Source: Candidatus Iainarchaeum sp.
GTDB taxonomy: Archaea; B1Sed10-29; WALL01; JAGHAM01
Direction: 5' to 3'
DNA length: 28,362 bases
NCBI GenBank assembly: GCA_021161465.1
Contig: JAGHAM010000009.1
Span: forward strand, 1 to 28,362
The notes beneath the pieces were generated by a model. The model searched no databases. It was given only the letters and a program-made list of their open reading frames with translations, and was not told the origin of the DNA. A program made the position numbers and the translations under genes. Of this stretch, positions 16,954 to 24,426 are shown in pieces (the stretch's first letter is position 1; every line of letters starts with the position of its first letter).

Positions 16954-19056
16954 ATCCTGACCAAGCTGCTTCTTAACGGATGACGCAACCTTTGGTCCGA
17001 GTATATGCGTTAAATCACTTAAAGGCGCTTTCTCCAAATCACGTATCCTCCTTAAAGACGCCCTATGCAACTTCCTGGCTCTTACACGCCCTATACCCCT
17101 TAACTCAACCAATGGTAAAAGCTCTTTCTTGACACCATACTTTATACGCTTCTGCATTTTCCTGAACTCGCTCCCATCAGCTCCAATCACCTTACAAAGC
17201 TCACTTCCAGCATAAGCAATCCACTCGGCATTGGACAGCCTAGCTCGTAGTATTCCGGGGGCAATACCATAATCCTCAAGCACTTTCTCCTCGCTTTTTT
17301 CGTTAATCCAGTCCCAAAGCAAAAGCGTCGTCTTGTATTTCTCCAGAAAATCATACTCGGAGTAGCCAATGTTCACTGTATCCACACCAAGCTCCCCCTC
17401 GCGTGCATGAGCCGATACCCAGATATCTGCCTCCTCACCACGCTTAACGCGCAAATATGGTTTCAATTCTTCTGTGTTGGTTATATCATAAAGCCAACCA
17501 AGTTCTCCCTTCTCCCTGCCAAGGCCATCTATAATCTTGTAAGCTGAGAGGGGGTCTATGTAAAGCTCTGCTACTCTCATACCAAGCCGCGTGGCTTGCA
17601 ATTCATCCTCAACCACAATGAAACCCATGTCTTTAAGCTCACGAAGGATTCTTGTAGCTTGGTTATTAAGCGAATCCACCACACCAAAGGTGAAAGCATA
17701 GTAAGTATGCATCAAAAACTCTGCCAGTTTTTCGAGTGTCGGGGTGAAGTGCAATGCTATTGACGCCAGTAGCTGCGCCCGCATGACTGACTCTATGCCA
17801 AATTGGGACCTCACTTGCTCAGGCTTACCGTAAATATAATGTGCCATATACTCCTCTTTTTGCGATTCGTTCTTCGCTACCAGGATTGCAAGCCCGTCTT
17901 TACCGTAATTTGGTCGACCAGCACGACCAGCCATTTGATAGTATTCCCTCACGGGTATCCCGACTAGACCATGAACTGTGTATCGCGCGGCGTCTCTTAT
18001 GACCACAACATCCGCAGGCGTGTTCACTCCGGCTGCAAGGGTAGGTGTTGCGGCAATGACACGAATTTGCTCCTTTCGGAAAGCAGTTTCTATGAGTTTT
18101 CTTTGAGCCTGAACGAGACCAGCGTGGTGAAATGCCACACCATGTCTAACGCAATCGGCAAGTTTTCTGCATTGTTTCGTTGGAGACTCCAGCACGTTTA
18201 AAACCTTCTCGGCCAGAAGTGCAAGCTTTTTTGTATCCGCATACTTCTCAGTCAAGGGCTTAAGTCGCTCTGCTTCTGCCTCCGCACTTCTACGGGTGTT
18301 CACGAAGACCAGTGCTTCACCACCTTTCTCCAATGCACTTCTGCATAAGTCATATACAGGCGTCTTCATAGTTTCAATCTCAATGGTCCCATCCGTGGTT
18401 TCCAGCATGCCCTCGTGATAAACACCTTTCACGAGTTTTGTAGGCCGCCAGTTGCTCTCAATAAGTTCAGCATCAAGCCAGTCAGCCAGCTCTTTCGCGT
18501 TTGGTATTGTTGCACTCAATGCTATAACTTGTATATCAGGAAACAGTTGCCTGAAGCGCGTTATAACTGTCTCAAGTGTTGGTCCTCTGTCAGAATCAAG
18601 GAGGTGCACTTCATCAACCACAAGCAGCCCTATCTCAGGTATAATTTTCGAACGATGACGCATAAGAGAATCCGCCTTCTCGTTGGTGGTAATAATCCAA
18701 TCATATTTTGTAAGCCATGGGTCAGCCGAATCATAGTCCCCAATAGAAAGAGCAACTTTAATACCCAAAGACCGGTAGCTGTTGAACGTATCCCGATGCT
18801 CTGACGCCAAGGCGCGCAGTGGACAGGTATAAAGGACACGTTTGCCCTGGGATATTGCGCGCAAGGCAGCAAGCTCGGCTATCAAAGTCTTACCAGAACC
18901 TGTGGGACTGGCAATGACTAAATTAGCGTTATTTTCCAGGAAGCTGGTTTTCAATGCTTTCTCCTGGACTGGATTTAACTGAGTTATGCCCCTCTTCTTC
19001 AGCAAACCGACCAGGTTTTCTGGGAAACCATAGCTGACTAGCTCTTCAATATTCAT
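16951..19056 (-). CDS. hel308: Hel308-type superfamily 2 DNA helicase
   Basis: 701-aa Ski2-like SF2 helicase, close to the usual Hel308 length. Visible motifs: NPVQ (Q motif region), ASPTGSGKT (motif I, 49-57), TCPLRALA (Ia), DEVH (148-151, motif II), ALSATIPN (III), and QMAGRAGRP (VI). A winged-helix and ratchet region follows, then a C-terminal helix-hairpin-helix with ELRGIGRVRARKL. Family knowledge: Hel308 unwinds lagging-strand DNA 3'-5' at stalled forks and takes part in replication restart and recombination. An in-frame ATG at 19074 also exists; 19056 is preferred because it lies about 28 nt from a TATA-like run and gives MNIEELVSYGF, a normal Hel308 N-terminus. Its last bases carry the promoter of the next operon. 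Confidence 0.92.
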   Translation of the reverse strand: MNIEELVSYGFPENLVGLLKKRGITQLNPVQEKALKTSFLENNANLVIASPTGSGKTLIAELAALRAISQGKRVLYTCPLRALASEHRDTFNSYRSLGIKVALSIGDYDSADPWLTKYDWIITTNEKADSLMRHRSKIIPEIGLLVVDEVHLLDSDRGPTLETVITRFRQLFPDIQVIALSATIPNAKELADWLDAELIESNWRPTKLVKGVYHEGMLETTDGTIEIETMKTPVYDLCRSALEKGGEALVFVNTRRSAEAEAERLKPLTEKYADTKKLALLAEKVLNVLESPTKQCRKLADCVRHGVAFHHAGLVQAQRKLIETAFRKEQIRVIAATPTLAAGVNTPADVVVIRDAARYTVHGLVGIPVREYYQMAGRAGRPNYGKDGLAILVAKNESQKEEYMAHYIYGKPEQVRSQFGIESVMRAQLLASIALHFTPTLEKLAEFLMHTYYAFTFGVVDSLNNQATRILRELKDMGFIVVEDELQATRLGMRVAELYIDPLSAYKIIDGLGREKGELGWLYDITNTEELKPYLRVKRGEEADIWVSAHAREGELGVDTVNIGYSEYDFLEKYKTTLLLWDWINEKSEEKVLEDYGIAPGILRARLSNAEWIAYAGSELCKVIGADGSEFRKMQKRIKYGVKKELLPLVELRGIGRVRARKLHRASLRRIRDLEKAPLSDLTHILGPKVASSVKKQLGQD

Positions 19057-19079
19057 CTTTCGTATTATGGTCATGAAAC

Positions 19080-19088
19080 CTTAAAAAC
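19080..19088 (-). promoter_or_regulatory. TATA-like box of the helicase gene
   Basis: On the minus strand the run gtttttaag is centred about 28 nt before the ATG at 19056 but only about 10 nt before the ATG at 19074. This supports the shorter start and leaderless transcription. Confidence 0.45.
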
Positions 19089-19145
19089 ACTGTGAGTGTG
19101 ATTTTCCGATAGTCCGCCACAGCCAATTTTCATGCCATAACAAAG

Positions 19146-19155
19146 GTTTTTTATG
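19146..19155 (+). promoter_or_regulatory. TATA-like box of the small membrane protein gene
   Basis: The run gttttttatg is centred about 27 nt before the ATG at 19178. It shares the divergent intergenic region with the helicase promoter. Confidence 0.45.
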
Positions 19156-19177
19156 TCAAAACTGATATCAATTAGTC

Positions 19178-19408
19178 ATGGCCCTTGGATTTATTATAAG
19201 TTGGCTTTTGAATTTTGTGTCAATCTCAATCATACTCGCAGTGGTTGATGAATACAAAAACTATTATCTAGAAAAGAAACCGTGGTTCTTATTCACTGTG
19301 GCAATAGTGTTACCGACCATCTTAGAGTTGGTATCCTTCTTGTTGAACGGTAAGCCGTTCCTGTCTCTTTTGCTGCCCAGTGAGTTATGGGGATGGATAT
19401 TCGGTTAA
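19178..19408 (+). CDS. Small two-helix membrane protein of unknown function
   Basis: A 76-aa predicted membrane protein, not recognised. Two hydrophobic stretches (residues about 4-22 and 36-57) flank a charged loop containing DEYKNYYLEKK; the C-terminus is aromatic (ELWGWIFG). It is divergent from the helicase gene, with a TATA-like run at the right distance. Neither neighbour suggests a function. A real gene is likely from the clean membrane topology and promoter, but a protein this short needs homologues to be sure. Confidence 0.55.
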   Translation: MALGFIISWLLNFVSISIILAVVDEYKNYYLEKKPWFLFTVAIVLPTILELVSFLLNGKPFLSLLLPSELWGWIFG

Positions 19409-19560
19409 ATTTCCGTTCACTGTACCCACTCAATGGACACAGCTACGGCAAACTACGAAAAGAGCAGGTATCTTTTTTTGTCTCAGAGAGTTCTGGGGGT
19501 CTCGAAGGAAAAACAGGATGAAAGATGTCAGCTTCTTCCAGGATGTAGCTATCAAAGAAT

Positions 19561-19589
19561 AAAGAAAAAGGGTGCGGGTAAAAACCCGC
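19561..19589 (-). terminator. Hairpin plus T-tract after the small lipoprotein gene
   Basis: On the minus strand a perfect 6-bp stem (GCGGGT / ACCCGC, loop of 4) at 19574-19589 begins 3 nt after the lipoprotein stop and is followed by ACCCTTTTTCTTT. This looks like a bacterial-type intrinsic terminator; in archaea the T-tract alone may suffice. Confidence 0.6.
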
Positions 19590-19591
19590 TC

Positions 19592-19837
19592 CTAAACCAC
19601 ATTGGAGAGTTCTTTTTCTATTTCTTCGTCTGAAACGTTCTCCAGTGCCTTGTTCAGCTCGTTCTCAATTTCAGAGGATGCTGCATTCTCAACTTCCTCA
19701 ATAGGCGGCGATGTTGGTGGTGTGGTAATATTGGTGTTGTTTACAGTTGTTGTCTGGTTCCCAATTGGCTTTTGCCCGACACACCCTATGAACGCTAGTG
19801 AAAGGACCAGTAGGGCGAGTGCCATTGATTTTATCAC
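19592..19837 (-). CDS. Small predicted lipoprotein
   Basis: An 81-aa secreted lipoprotein, not recognised. Residues 1-19 form a signal ending in the lipobox FIGC. A Thr/Asn/Pro-rich stretch with N-glycosylation sequons follows (about 26-44), then an acidic, helical segment with EIENELNKAL. The GTG at 19837 is chosen because an AAGGAGGTG site lies just upstream and overlaps the stop of the preceding gene; the ATG at 19825 is too far from it. It is co-transcribed with the Cys-repeat protein and is followed at once by a terminator-like hairpin, so the two form a closed unit. It may tether or assist the partner protein; this is inference. Confidence 0.75.
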   Translation of the reverse strand: MIKSMALALLVLSLAFIGCVGQKPIGNQTTTVNNTNITTPPTSPPIEEVENAASSEIENELNKALENVSDEEIEKELSNVV

Positions 19838-19842
19838 TTTTA

Positions 19843-19851
19843 CACCTCCTT
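19843..19851 (-). promoter_or_regulatory. Shine-Dalgarno site of the small lipoprotein
   Basis: AAGGAGGTG on the minus strand is a near-perfect anti-16S match, 5 nt from the GTG at 19837, overlapping the stop codon of the upstream gene. It decides the GTG start. Confidence 0.75.
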
Positions 19852-21211
19852 AATGCCAGCCATGCAACCCTGTGGATGTATTGTTCATGTTTGGGATCTG
19901 TGACGTTACTGTTCCATTGGATATGTTGCTTACAACCCCAGACACTATCGTTGTTGGCGACTCCGGTTCTATCTCGACCACCTGTGGTTCAGATGCCTCA
20001 CACTTACGCGGGAACTTCTTGCAGAACACCTGGCATGTAACAACATCCTTGTGCTTAGCACAATAGCTCCCCATATCTGTGACCACCTTTCTACAAGCGA
20101 ATGGGTGCTCCTTGCAATAGTTCACACACCGTGGATTGTCCGAGTTCCCTATACAGAAATCCGCCAGCTCCCTGCTGACAACCTTACATGCAACCGGGTG
20201 GTTTATACAATATTCTTTACATTTTGGGTCACTTGGGCTTTTCACACAGAAATCTGCTAGGTCTTTCGTCAAATTACCACATGCTTTCGGATGTTCCTTA
20301 CAATAGCTCAAGCATTGTGCTTGCTTGGGGTGGTCCACACAGAAATCAGCAATACTCTTTATGACCCGTTGGCATTTTTCAGGGTTGTCAGCACAGTATT
20401 CCCTGCATCTCTTATGGTTTGGGTTCTTCATGCAAAATTTAATCAGGTCTTGTTTCAAGCGTGCACAGATAAGTGACTCGGGATGCTCCGCACAGAACTT
20501 CTTGGCCCTGCTCAAGGAATACAACCTACAGTTATCTATCTCTGGGTGCTCCTTACAGTAACTGCTGATAAAGTTCCTGCATCTGGCGTCAACCATATGG
20601 GTGCTGCAGTAGTCCTTGAAAATCTCCTTGCACTTCTTATTATCCGGGTTCTTCTGGCAGAAATCGGCTGTTTTATTAGCGCATCTTGTGTCATTGGTGT
20701 GTATCTTACAATAGTTTACTATCTTGTTCTTCAACTCCAAGGGTTTTATGGGCCTTGGGAGTCCAACCAGGTATAGGTACTGTGTCTTACCATTAATTAT
20801 CAGTGCCCCGGCCCATACCTCCACAGAGCCTTTGTCAACCGAAGACACGTTGAACGAACCAACTTCTGTGTTGTTGGTATCCAAGACTTTACCTGAAGCA
20901 GCCCCGTCTTCTACAGTAACTCCTCTGAGCTTGTATTTCACATCGTCCAAGAACAAAACGCCAACCTTATACTCTGTCGAGTTAGAGTGGGTAGGAACTA
21001 CAAAAACACCAAGGCCTGCCTTGACTATCTCAAAATCCATCGGGTCAGATGGTGAAACTGCAATTCCTTTTCCAAGGAACCCCAAAACTTTTAATGTGGG
21101 TTTAACTGCCGGTACCGGACTAGCTGTCGTCACTGGAGTCTGCGCAACGGCAAAAGTTGATGCTAACAGGATTAATCCCATAACCAATAGTAATTTCTTC
21201 ATATTGAACAC
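19850..21211 (-). CDS. Secreted Cys-repeat protein of unknown family
   Basis: A predicted secreted protein of 453 aa, not recognised. A signal peptide (about 1-24, ending FAVAQ) is followed by a beta-rich domain (about 35-160). Residues about 168-408 form a repeat array of about ten units starting [DKNS][FY]C, each with the spacing C-x(2)-[HN]-P-x(4)-C; the later units alternate DFC and YC half-repeats to give a four-Cys unit of about 31 residues ending in a helical [ED]LA segment. The tail (409-453) is rich in Asn, Thr and Ser with sequons. There is no membrane anchor. GTG 21211 fits the TATA spacing; ATG 21202 with an upstream GGTG is equally possible. It pairs with a lipoprotein gene 12 nt downstream. 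The regular Cys spacing suggests stacked disulfide-linked helical hairpins. Confidence 0.82.
   Translation of the reverse strand: MFNMKKLLLVMGLILLASTFAVAQTPVTTASPVPAVKPTLKVLGFLGKGIAVSPSDPMDFEIVKAGLGVFVVPTHSNSTEYKVGVLFLDDVKYKLRGVTVEDGAASGKVLDTNNTEVGSFNVSSVDKGSVEVWAGALIINGKTQYLYLVGLPRPIKPLELKNKIVNYCKIHTNDTRCANKTADFCQKNPDNKKCKEIFKDYCSTHMVDARCRNFISSYCKEHPEIDNCRLYSLSRAKKFCAEHPESLICARLKQDLIKFCMKNPNHKRCREYCADNPEKCQRVIKSIADFCVDHPKQAQCLSYCKEHPKACGNLTKDLADFCVKSPSDPKCKEYCINHPVACKVVSRELADFCIGNSDNPRCVNYCKEHPFACRKVVTDMGSYCAKHKDVVTCQVFCKKFPRKCEASEPQVVEIEPESPTTIVSGVVSNISNGTVTSQIPNMNNTSTGLHGWH
20000..20710 (-). repeat. Array of about ten Cys-Pro coding repeats
   Basis: In-frame repeats encode FC-x(2)-[HN]P-x(4)-C units. 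The four at the C-terminal end are the most regular and longest, with a four-Cys form, while the earlier ones are shorter two-Cys forms. DNA identity between units is low, so the array is old or under protein-level selection. Confidence 0.7.
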
Positions 21212-21235
21212 CTATTTCTTAATTAGTTACTGCCT

Positions 21236-21246
21236 GTTAATAAAGG
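21236..21246 (-). promoter_or_regulatory. TATA-like box of the Cys-repeat protein operon
   Basis: On the minus strand the run cctttattaac is centred about 30 nt before the GTG at 21211 and about 39 nt before the ATG at 21202. It faces the divergent phosphoesterase promoter. Confidence 0.5.
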
Positions 21247-21278
21247 TACCCCACACTGCAAGCCACGTTGCTGTATTG

Positions 21279-21289
21279 TATATAAATAA
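21279..21289 (+). promoter_or_regulatory. TATA box of the metallophosphoesterase gene
   Basis: The run tatataaataa is a strong archaeal TATA match centred about 26 nt before the GTG at 21310. The ATG two bases earlier runs straight into a stop, so GTG is the start. Confidence 0.65.
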
Positions 21290-21309
21290 TTGAATTCAAC
21301 AATTATCAT

Positions 21310-21999
21310 GTGATAGGTGTTATCTCTGATGTGCATAGCAATCTAGAAGCTCTGGAAGCTGTCATAGATGATTTGAAAAACAGGCACGTAAATGAAATAT
21401 TTTGCGTTGGAGATATTGTAGGCTATGGCGCGAACCCAAACGAATGTTGTGATATAATCCGCCAATTGGAGATTCCTTGTGTCCTTGGAAATCATGATTT
21501 TGCAGCGGTAACTGGAAAGCTAGTTGACTGGTTCCAGCCCTCTGCAAGAGAAAGCCTTAAGTGGACAAGTGAAAAACTAACACGGGAAAACAAAATATTT
21601 TTAGCCGAGCTTCCCCGAAGGCTCATCGTCAAGACAGATGGTGTAAAACTTGGATTAGTCCACGGGAGCCCATGGGATGAATTATTTGAGTATGTTAGGC
21701 CAACCACCAGTGAGAGCGTCTTGAAGAAATTTCTCAAAGAGATGAAATGCAACGTGCTTGCCCTTGGGCATACACACTTGCCATTTGCTAAGAAAGTTAA
21801 AACAGGGATTGCCTTTAACCCTGGTTCTGTTGGCCAGCCAAGAGATGGTAACTGGATGGCAAGCTATGCTCTCCTGAACACCGAAGAAATGAAAGTTAAG
21901 ATAGTCAGAGTTAAATATGATGTTGAGACTGCGGCTATGAAAATAAAATCAGCGGGCCTCCCTGCTTTCTTGTGGGAGAGACTTTACGAAGGCGCTTAG
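21310..21999 (+). CDS. Calcineurin-like metallophosphoesterase
   Basis: 229-aa metallophosphoesterase of the YfcE/ApaH-like superfamily. All dimetal-site motifs are visible: D-x-H at residues 7-9, GD at 34-35, GNHD at 60-63, H118 in VHGS and GHTH at 153-156. Such enzymes hydrolyse phosphodiesters or dinucleoside polyphosphates; the substrate cannot be read from sequence. The start is GTG 21310. The gene is alone on the plus strand, divergent from the Cys-repeat operon, and its last 51 nt overlap the 3' end of the convergent gene at 21949. The motifs are intact, so it should be active. Confidence 0.9.
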   Translation: MIGVISDVHSNLEALEAVIDDLKNRHVNEIFCVGDIVGYGANPNECCDIIRQLEIPCVLGNHDFAAVTGKLVDWFQPSARESLKWTSEKLTRENKIFLAELPRRLIVKTDGVKLGLVHGSPWDELFEYVRPTTSESVLKKFLKEMKCNVLALGHTHLPFAKKVKTGIAFNPGSVGQPRDGNWMASYALLNTEEMKVKIVRVKYDVETAAMKIKSAGLPAFLWERLYEGA

Positions 22000-22569
22000 G
22001 TGTTCCCTGGGCTTTCGTAACCTTAGACCTTTCTTGTAAATTTTCTTTTTGGAGAGATGGTCTACATCTAATTTGTACATGGTTTTTAAGCGCTTCTCAA
22101 GTTCGGGCGAGAAAACATCATGCAGCTCATCGGGAGGTATAAAATAAACCATTTTCTTGTTTCCTGACGGCACATTGAAAAAATCGTTATCTGGCAGAGC
22201 AGAGCTAATTTTCACGTGGTTGGTTATATTTAGTGGCAGGTGGGGCAAGATATCTTTCAAGGCAGTGACAAGGTTTACCCCAATCTCCCTGCCATTCTTC
22301 TTTTGTGATTTAAATGATTTTCTGGAAATGCGTATGATATTAGCTGTGGAGTTCTCTCTCAAGAGGTCTCTTACCAATCTAGAGCTTGTTACCGCCCTGT
22401 TTTGGTCGTACCAATGATCATAAACCTTCTTCACTGCCTTTTTAAGATTATCGCGTGATGCTGGTGTCAGGTCATGAAAGGATGCCACCTCCTCGTGGTC
22501 ATCTACCCTGAATGTTATCTTTAGTCCACTTAAGGTTTCTTCAAGTTTCTCTTCATCCATTTCCACCAT
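21949..22569 (-). CDS. Unknown protein coupled to YjbQ
   Basis: 206-aa soluble protein of no family I recognise. Visible features: an acidic N-terminus (MDEEKLEETL), a basic helical middle (RISRKSFKSQKK), a hydrophobic patch (LPHLPLNITNHVKI) and a Lys/Arg-rich C-terminus (KKKIYKKGLRLRKPREHL) that could bind nucleic acid. The start ATG directly follows the stop of the YjbQ gene (TAAATG) with a GGTGAT site inside the end of that gene, so translation is coupled. Its 3' end overlaps the convergent phosphoesterase gene by 51 nt. The strong coupling suggests a function linked to YjbQ, but this is inference. Confidence 0.75.
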   Translation of the reverse strand: MVEMDEEKLEETLSGLKITFRVDDHEEVASFHDLTPASRDNLKKAVKKVYDHWYDQNRAVTSSRLVRDLLRENSTANIIRISRKSFKSQKKNGREIGVNLVTALKDILPHLPLNITNHVKISSALPDNDFFNVPSGNKKMVYFIPPDELHDVFSPELEKRLKTMYKLDVDHLSKKKIYKKGLRLRKPREHLSAFVKSLPQESREAR

Positions 22570-22983
22570 TTAATCACCAATTAAAGTTAATTCTAGTTTT
22601 CTACTATCAGCCCTGCAAAGCTCAAAGAAGAGCACCCTCTGCCATGTCCCCAGATGGAGCTTGCCCTCCCTAACAGGCAGTGTAACTTCCGCTCCCAATA
22701 ACTGGTTTTTTATGTGCGCGGTTGCGTTTAAAGGCCCCTCCAAGCTGTGCCTGTAGTGCTGGTTCAAAGGCAACAGGCGCTTCAGTGCCTCAATGGTATC
22801 TTCATGCATTGCTTTGTCACCCTCCTGTACAACCACAGCGGCAGTAGTATGCGGGCAGAATATGTTGGCAATGCCTGTCCTAACCTTTGTTCTGGCTATA
22901 AACCTGTTAAGCTCATCAGTTACATCAACATAGCTATGGTCAGCTGATGTAGCTATATCGATGTTGCCTGTATGCACTTCCAT
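22570..22983 (-). CDS. YjbQ / UPF0047 family protein
   Basis: 137-aa member of the UPF0047 (YjbQ) family, normal length. Family signatures are complete: FCPHTTAAVVV with His45, EGPLNATAHIKN and LGTWQRVLFFELC. Members bind a metal near the conserved His residues; the E. coli homologue has weak thiamine-phosphate synthase activity and the physiological role is uncertain. The start at 22983 has a TATA-like run upstream. It is first in a two-gene operon with the unknown 206-aa protein. Confidence 0.9.
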   Translation of the reverse strand: MEVHTGNIDIATSADHSYVDVTDELNRFIARTKVRTGIANIFCPHTTAAVVVQEGDKAMHEDTIEALKRLLPLNQHYRHSLEGPLNATAHIKNQLLGAEVTLPVREGKLHLGTWQRVLFFELCRADSRKLELTLIGD

Positions 22984-23000
22984 CCTTAATGCCCCGTTTC

Positions 23001-23011
23001 ATTATAATTTT
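23001..23011 (-). promoter_or_regulatory. TATA-like box of the yjbQ operon
   Basis: On the minus strand the run aaaattataat is centred about 23 nt before the ATG at 22983, slightly closer than at other genes of the window. Confidence 0.45.
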
Positions 23012-23070
23012 GCAAATAGGGATTAAAATAATATGTGGAAGGGTAAGTCTTAAATGAACCTGTAGGTATA

Positions 23071-23487
23071 CTATAGATTTCTCATGAGTAACCACCCGTC
23101 CTCATCAGAGTAGTAGTGTGAAAGTTTTTCTTTTTTCGTGAACCTGTGTTTCATGTAGAAGTTGATAACTTTTCCGTTGCTTTCCCTAACATGGGCAAAA
23201 ACCTTTTTTGTTCCTTTCTTCCTGAAAATTTTAATAGTTTCCTCGAGTAGCTTGGAACCAATACCTCTGCCGCGGTACTTCGGGTCCACAGCTACAAGCA
23301 TCAGAAGGCCTGACCTATCCGAAACCGAAAAACCAACTATTCCTTTGTCCTCAGCCACGAGGAAAAAGTCTCTATTTGTTTCATACTGCTCAAGAAAGCG
23401 GGGGAACGTCCACGGAGCTTTAAACGCTGCATTGCTTATCCTCGCAACATCCCAGAGGTCCCTTGCCACCACTGGTCTGATTCTCAT
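23071..23487 (-). CDS. GNAT-family N-acetyltransferase
   Basis: 138-aa GNAT acetyltransferase of the RimI/Ard1-like type. The acetyl-CoA loop is clear in KYRGRGIGSKLL, preceded by the usual strand (MLVAVDP) and followed by HVRESNGKVINFYMKHRF, the conserved motif B region. In archaea such proteins often acetylate protein N-termini, but the substrate cannot be told from sequence. The start ATG 23487 is about 28 nt from a TATA-like run. It stands alone between the peptidase gene and the YjbQ operon. Confidence 0.85.
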   Translation of the reverse strand: MRIRPVVARDLWDVARISNAAFKAPWTFPRFLEQYETNRDFFLVAEDKGIVGFSVSDRSGLLMLVAVDPKYRGRGIGSKLLEETIKIFRKKGTKKVFAHVRESNGKVINFYMKHRFTKKEKLSHYYSDEDGWLLMRNL

Positions 23488-23510
23488 GTTATTGCTTATT
23501 GCATTCTTCC

Positions 23511-23520
23511 GTTAAAAAGT
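23511..23520 (-). promoter_or_regulatory. TATA-like box of the GNAT gene
   Basis: On the minus strand the run actttttaac is centred about 28 nt before the ATG at 23487. As a T-rich stretch just after the end of the upstream operon it may also help end that transcript. Confidence 0.45.
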
Positions 23521-23535
23521 TTGCTAGGAAACCAG

Positions 23536-24426
23536 TCACAAAGCAAGCATCCAAAGAAACGCATCACCAAAAGCCAAGTTTATCAGAAGTGACACAAACA
23601 CATATGGAACAAACTTTGGTAGGTATTCACTAACCACTATCTCTTTTATCCTGTTCTTCTTTGCAGCTTCCTTTATCTTATCCAGCTCCACATTGAAGAA
23701 GGTCTTCCTAGATGATAACCCTAATTTCTCCTTCACCTCATCATCCAGCAACTCTATCGCTATCACATCATCGTCATTCAAATCTTTCACTTTTTTCTTG
23801 ATTGTGATATACTTTTCCAACAAAGTTCTCTTGAAAGGTATGAGAAAAGAACCGAAAACTAGAGGCACGATTATAAGCATCATAACGGGTTTCAGATAAA
23901 GCCAGATAGCAAACAGTGGCAAAAATAGCAAACAAAGCATAACTCCTTTTAGCGCGTTGCTCTTGAAGTCCTTTATCTCAGCCATATCCCTGACAATTTT
24001 AACTATATACTGCAATGAAACAAAGAAGACTGCTATGACAGCTGCTACGAAGAAAACTGAAATCAGGAAGGGATAGGGGGCAACCACTGGTTTGAGTGGG
24101 TTAATCTTAAATAAGAATGAAGGATACCATGGTATTAGTAAAACAAAAGCTGTAAATAGTTTCACATCCCCGCCACCAAATTGGCCAAAAGTGTAAGCCA
24201 AAAGTCCAAGCAGAAAAATTGCAGCTGCAACACCATAGACCAGGAGCATGCCGCTCAGATCGAACCTCAGGAAAACTAGGAGAGCACCAGTTGCAATAAG
24301 CACATAATTAAGCTTGTCTGGTACTATACCCCATTTGTAGTCTGTAATAGCAGCAGCCAAGCAACCAAGCACACCAATCAGCACGGAAACCATCTCAAGC
24401 TGCACAGAAACACCAGTTAAGAACAC
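23536..24426 (-). CDS. GxGD prepilin peptidase (A24 family, archaeal type)
   Basis: 296-aa polytopic membrane protein of the A24 (GxGD) aspartyl peptidase family. The two catalytic Asp are D29 in AITDYKWGIVPDKL and D87 in GGGDVKL. About seven hydrophobic helices are seen, and a soluble stretch (about 205-265) resembles the extra C-terminal domain of archaeal A24 peptidases. Such enzymes cut class III prepilins (EppA) or archaellins and pilins (FlaK/PibD); the class III prepilin at 8811 makes an EppA-like role likely. The GTG start at 24426 is preferred because a GGAGGGGTGA site lies just upstream; it almost touches the stop of the Pus10 gene. Last gene of the SRP54 operon. Confidence 0.87.
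   Translation of the reverse strand: MFLTGVSVQLEMVSVLIGVLGCLAAAITDYKWGIVPDKLNYVLIATGALLVFLRFDLSGMLLVYGVAAAIFLLGLLAYTFGQFGGGDVKLFTAFVLLIPWYPSFLFKINPLKPVVAPYPFLISVFFVAAVIAVFFVSLQYIVKIVRDMAEIKDFKSNALKGVMLCLLFLPLFAIWLYLKPVMMLIIVPLVFGSFLIPFKRTLLEKYITIKKKVKDLNDDDVIAIELLDDEVKEKLGLSSRKTFFNVELDKIKEAAKKNRIKEIVVSEYLPKFVPYVFVSLLINLAFGDAFLWMLAL

Noticed and set aside
19433-19633. 66-codon plus-strand frame between the small membrane protein and the lipoprotein
   Set aside because: No promoter or ribosome binding site, runs through the terminator hairpin into the lipoprotein gene on the other strand, and has no recognisable sequence. The 183-nt gap otherwise shows nothing.
20724-21293. 189-codon plus-strand frame opposite the Cys-repeat protein gene
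   Set aside because: It has no promoter or recognisable domain and lies fully antisense to a gene with a clear signal peptide and repeats.
22984-23070. Possible tRNA in the gap between yjbQ and the GNAT gene
   Set aside because: No cloverleaf, T-loop or A/B box-like sequence on either strand; the gap holds the yjbQ promoter.
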